64,000 bases of DNA, taken from assembly GCF_028736925.1 (NCBI RefSeq), contig NZ_JAQZAT010000009.1, forward strand, positions 124,001 to 188,000, given 5' to 3'. The notes below the pieces were generated by a model. It was not told the origin of the DNA, made no database searches, and saw nothing but the letters and a program-made list of their open reading frames with translations. Both the position numbers and the translations under genes were made by a program. The stretch is from Flavivirga sp. 57AJ16 (GTDB lineage: Bacteria; Bacteroidota; Bacteroidia; Flavobacteriales; Flavobacteriaceae). Shown one piece after another: positions 61,498-64,000 of the stretch (position 1 is its first letter; each line of letters begins with the position of its first letter).

Positions 61498-63342
61498 ATG
61501 GCAGACATTATCCAGCTTTTACCCGATCATGTAGCTAATCAAATAGCCGCAGGAGAAGTTGTACAGCGCCCGGCATCCGTTGTAAAAGAACTGCTTGAAA
61601 ATGCGATTGACGCAGGCGCTTCAACTATTAAACTTATTATAAAAGATGCAGGAAAAACATTAGTACAAGTTATTGATGATGGAAAGGGGATGAGTGCTAC
61701 CGATGCCCGTCTAAGCTTTGAGCGTCATGCCACTTCTAAAATTCGTACTGCCGATGATTTATTTCAATTGCATACAAAAGGATTCCGAGGAGAAGCTTTA
61801 GCAAGTATAGCTGCCATTGCCCACGTAGAATTAAAGACAAAGCAAGAACAAGATGACGTTGGGACTGCTATCGTTATTGAAGGTAGTAATGTTGTATCCC
61901 AAGAAGTGGTGGTGACACCAAAAGGGACATCCATTTCTGTAAAGAACCTTTTTTTTAATATTCCTGCGCGACGCAATTTTTTAAAGTCAAATACGGTTGA
62001 ATTGCGTCATGTTATTGATGAGTTTCATCGTGTGTCATTAGCGCACCCTAATATTAGTTTTGCTTTGTATAACAATGGAAGCGAATCTTTTAATTTACCA
62101 ATTAGTAACTATAGACAGCGTATCGTAAACATTTTTGGGAATAAAACCAATGAAAAACTGGTGCCAGTTGAAGAAAATACAGAGGTTCTAGAAATTTCGG
62201 GATTTGTTGGTAAGCCAGAATTCGCTAAGAAAACAAGAGGGGAGCAGTATTTTTTTGTAAACAATCGCTTTATTAAAAGTGCTTATTTAAATCATGCGAT
62301 AGCCTCTGCTTTTGATGGTTTATTAAAAAGTGGTACACATCCAAGCTATTTTTTAAATTTAGAGGTAGATCCGCAAACGATCGATATTAATATACATCCC
62401 ACAAAAACGGAAATTAAGTTTGATGACGAGCATACGCTGTATGCCTTGCTGCGTTCGGCAGTGAAACATAGTTTGGGACAATTTAATATTGCCCCTGTTT
62501 TAGATTTTGAAAGAGATCCAAGTCTTGATACGCCATATAGCTATAAAAACAATGAGACAAGCGTTCCCAAAGTAGAAGTGGATAGAAGTTTTAATCCATT
62601 TCAAGAGGAAACAAAAGCCAAGGGAACATCTTATAAAAAAGAACCTGCTGCAAATTGGGAAAGTTTATATGTTGGATTAGAATCTAAAGGTACAAAAACA
62701 CACCATGATTTTAGTGAAGTACATTTTGAAAGTGAAGAATCTACAGCTTCTATTTTTGATGATGAAAAACAAATAGAAAATGTAAATACAACGTATCAGC
62801 TTCATAATAAATATATTGTAAGTACTATTAAATCGGGGATGTTGGTTATAGATCAACATCGTGCCCACCAACGTATTGTATACGAAGAGCTTCTTAAAAA
62901 TATGACCATTAAAGGAGCGATAAGCCAGCAATTGTTATTTCCGCTGCAGTTACATTTTTCAACACAGGAAATTACTATTGTAAAGCAATTAAAAGACGAT
63001 TTAGAGAATACAGGATTTGTTTTTTCAAACTTTAATGATGAGTCTCTTGAAATTACCGGTGTTCCGGTATCGGTTCCAGAAAGTGAAGTGTCCATTATTT
63101 TGGAACAATTAATTAGTGATGTAGAAAATGAGGTGCCAGATAGTAATTTTAGTGCTATCGATTTATTGGCAAAGTCAATGGCAAAAAGTTTAGCTATAAA
63201 AACAGGGCAGTCATTACAGAAAGATGAACAAGAACATTTGGTAAATAAGCTGTTTGCTTGTAAAGAACCAAATATTACACCTGCTAACAGATCAACGTTT
63301 ATTACGCTAAGTGTTGATGAGTTGGATAAAAAATTTATATAG
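61498..63342 (+). CDS. mutL: DNA mismatch repair protein MutL
   Basis: MutL couples mismatch recognition to strand removal. The GHKL ATPase motifs are intact: VVKELLENAIDAGA near residue 30, QVIDDGKGM, and TKGFRGEALASIAA near 93. The C-terminal dimerisation domain is complete at 614 residues. Its endonuclease motif DQHAxxExxxxE reads DQHRAHQRIVYE, with the first Glu changed to Gln, and no CPHGRP motif is visible. This suggests that the endonuclease step may be absent. It is followed 3 bp later by the rhomboid gene. Confidence 0.96.
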   Translation: MADIIQLLPDHVANQIAAGEVVQRPASVVKELLENAIDAGASTIKLIIKDAGKTLVQVIDDGKGMSATDARLSFERHATSKIRTADDLFQLHTKGFRGEALASIAAIAHVELKTKQEQDDVGTAIVIEGSNVVSQEVVVTPKGTSISVKNLFFNIPARRNFLKSNTVELRHVIDEFHRVSLAHPNISFALYNNGSESFNLPISNYRQRIVNIFGNKTNEKLVPVEENTEVLEISGFVGKPEFAKKTRGEQYFFVNNRFIKSAYLNHAIASAFDGLLKSGTHPSYFLNLEVDPQTIDINIHPTKTEIKFDDEHTLYALLRSAVKHSLGQFNIAPVLDFERDPSLDTPYSYKNNETSVPKVEVDRSFNPFQEETKAKGTSYKKEPAANWESLYVGLESKGTKTHHDFSEVHFESEESTASIFDDEKQIENVNTTYQLHNKYIVSTIKSGMLVIDQHRAHQRIVYEELLKNMTIKGAISQQLLFPLQLHFSTQEITIVKQLKDDLENTGFVFSNFNDESLEITGVPVSVPESEVSIILEQLISDVENEVPDSNFSAIDLLAKSMAKSLAIKTGQSLQKDEQEHLVNKLFACKEPNITPANRSTFITLSVDELDKKFI

Positions 63343-63345
63343 ATT

Positions 63346-64000
63346 ATGATGATGAGGATTTCAGAAACCGTTAAACATTTATTGATCATTAATGTGATTA
63401 TGTTTATTGGTACTTTAGTAGTTGGTCAAGATTTATTTTTTGATTGGTTTGCGATGCATTTCCCGAAAAGTGATGCTTTTCAATTATGGCAAATCATCAC
63501 GCACATGTTTATGCATGGCGGAATAACACATATTTTATTTAATATGTTTGCGCTTTGGATGTTTGGTACGCCCGTAGAGCAGGCTTTAGGTTCTAAGCGG
63601 TTTTTGTTTATCTATATTTCCGCTGGACTGGGAGCTGTTGCATTGCAAGTAGCGTATTATTATTTTGATTTTTATCCTTTATTGAGTAATATCTCCGATT
63701 TGGGATTTTCATCGGATATTATTAAGAGTATAGTTAATTTAGATATTGTTGATTACAATATTAGTGGTAAAGGTTATTTTAGTCAGGAAATATTTGAGAA
63801 TAAATTGCTTTCACTTTTTACTGATAATAACTTAGATAAAAGCTTATTGAACCAAAACTCTTTTAATAGCTTGTATGAAATGAATGTTATTACTCATAAC
63901 AGTACCATGGTAGGGGCATCGGGCTGTATTATGGGTATTCTAGCGGCATTCGGTATGATGAACCCTAACGCGGAACTTATGCTGATTTTTTTACCAATTC
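63346..64000 (+). CDS. Rhomboid family intramembrane serine protease (3' end outside window)
   Basis: The partial protein begins at an ATG at 63346 (two more ATGs follow). It has a first membrane helix (HLLIINVIMFIGTLVVG), then WQIITHMFMHGGITHILFNMFALWMFG, the conserved TM2 motif region. The nucleophile Ser is in MVGASGCIMGILAAFGM near residue 191. The segment between TM3 and the Ser helix is unusually long, about 85 residues, and polar. The His of the dyad and the C-terminus lie beyond the window. Confidence 0.92.
   Translation, partial: MMMRISETVKHLLIINVIMFIGTLVVGQDLFFDWFAMHFPKSDAFQLWQIITHMFMHGGITHILFNMFALWMFGTPVEQALGSKRFLFIYISAGLGAVALQVAYYYFDFYPLLSNISDLGFSSDIIKSIVNLDIVDYNISGKGYFSQEIFENKLLSLFTDNNLDKSLLNQNSFNSLYEMNVITHNSTMVGASGCIMGILAAFGMMNPNAELMLIFLPI

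Overview
The window comes from the chromosome of a Flavobacteriaceae-type Bacteroidota. The evidence is AT-rich DNA, Bacteroidota-style -7 promoter elements (TAnnTTTG) upstream of many genes, the gliding gene gldI, a cyclophilin-FKBP lipoprotein, TPR-hybrid histidine kinases, CarboxypepD_reg-like proteins and several GTG/TTG starts. Most of it is ordinary housekeeping sequence. There is no prophage, transposase, integrase, CRISPR array or rRNA operon. What stands out is a dense population of small palindromic or inverted-repeat elements, several nested in one another.

Layout. 1-9.4 kb: the tail of an acetyl-CoA hydrolase/transferase gene, a HAD hydrolase, gpmI, an ankyrin protein, an M48 protease, a GNAT acetyltransferase, tRNA-Gly with tandem copies of its own 3' end, a repeat element, PepE, and three tandem secreted paralogues with a carboxypeptidase-regulatory-like domain. 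9.4-15.1 kb: M1 metallopeptidase, tatA, a TPR/histidine kinase/receiver hybrid and an O-methyltransferase. 15.1-15.9 kb: a pile-up of three repeat families. 15.9-24.7 kb: a kynurenine / 3-hydroxyanthranilate catabolic operon on the minus strand (kynureninase, kynurenine monooxygenase, RidA-type deaminase, aldehyde dehydrogenase, SDR, 3-hydroxyanthranilate dioxygenase, ACMSD-type decarboxylase). It is interrupted by a GIY-YIG nuclease gene bracketed by inverted repeats, and it is divergent from an IclR regulator with a palindromic operator candidate. 24.7-29 kb: repeat-rich accessory sequence with a CDGSH ferredoxin-like protein, a lipoprotein, a methyltransferase and an orphan membrane protein. 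29-47 kb: msrA, a CT398-like coiled-coil protein with nif3, lpxK, a second TPR hybrid kinase, gap, lipA, an operon of small Cys protein/GT2/ECF sigma/Nramp-like carrier, aqpZ, an ECF sigma/anti-sigma pair, murB with an aminotransferase, an aspartyl protease-PDZ protein and a DUF1573 protein. 47-64 kb: valS carrying an in-frame palindromic insertion, a tandem repeat, DUF192 protein/lgt, cyclophilin-FKBP/gldI/nrnA, ndk, a SnoaL-like protein, csp, a DciA-like protein, recF, a TPR protein/ribH, eight 78-bp tandem repeats, two small membrane proteins, mutL and a rhomboid protease cut by the window end.

How the genes work together. The kyn operon can take kynurenine to 3-hydroxyanthranilate, ring-cleave it, and move the product through aminomuconate semialdehyde towards oxalocrotonate. 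Tryptophan dioxygenase and kynurenine formamidase are not in the window. The lgt/PPIase/GldI group serves lipoprotein maturation and periplasmic folding.

The best candidates for something undescribed are: the GIY-YIG gene flanked by a dodecamer palindrome (GAGCGYAGYCGA) that recurs across the window, which suggests a REP/RAYT-like partnership with a different nuclease fold; the palindromic element translated inside ValRS; and the nested MITE-like elements with apparent target-site duplications. All family calls were made by reading the sequence, with no database search, and residue positions are approximate unless a motif is quoted.
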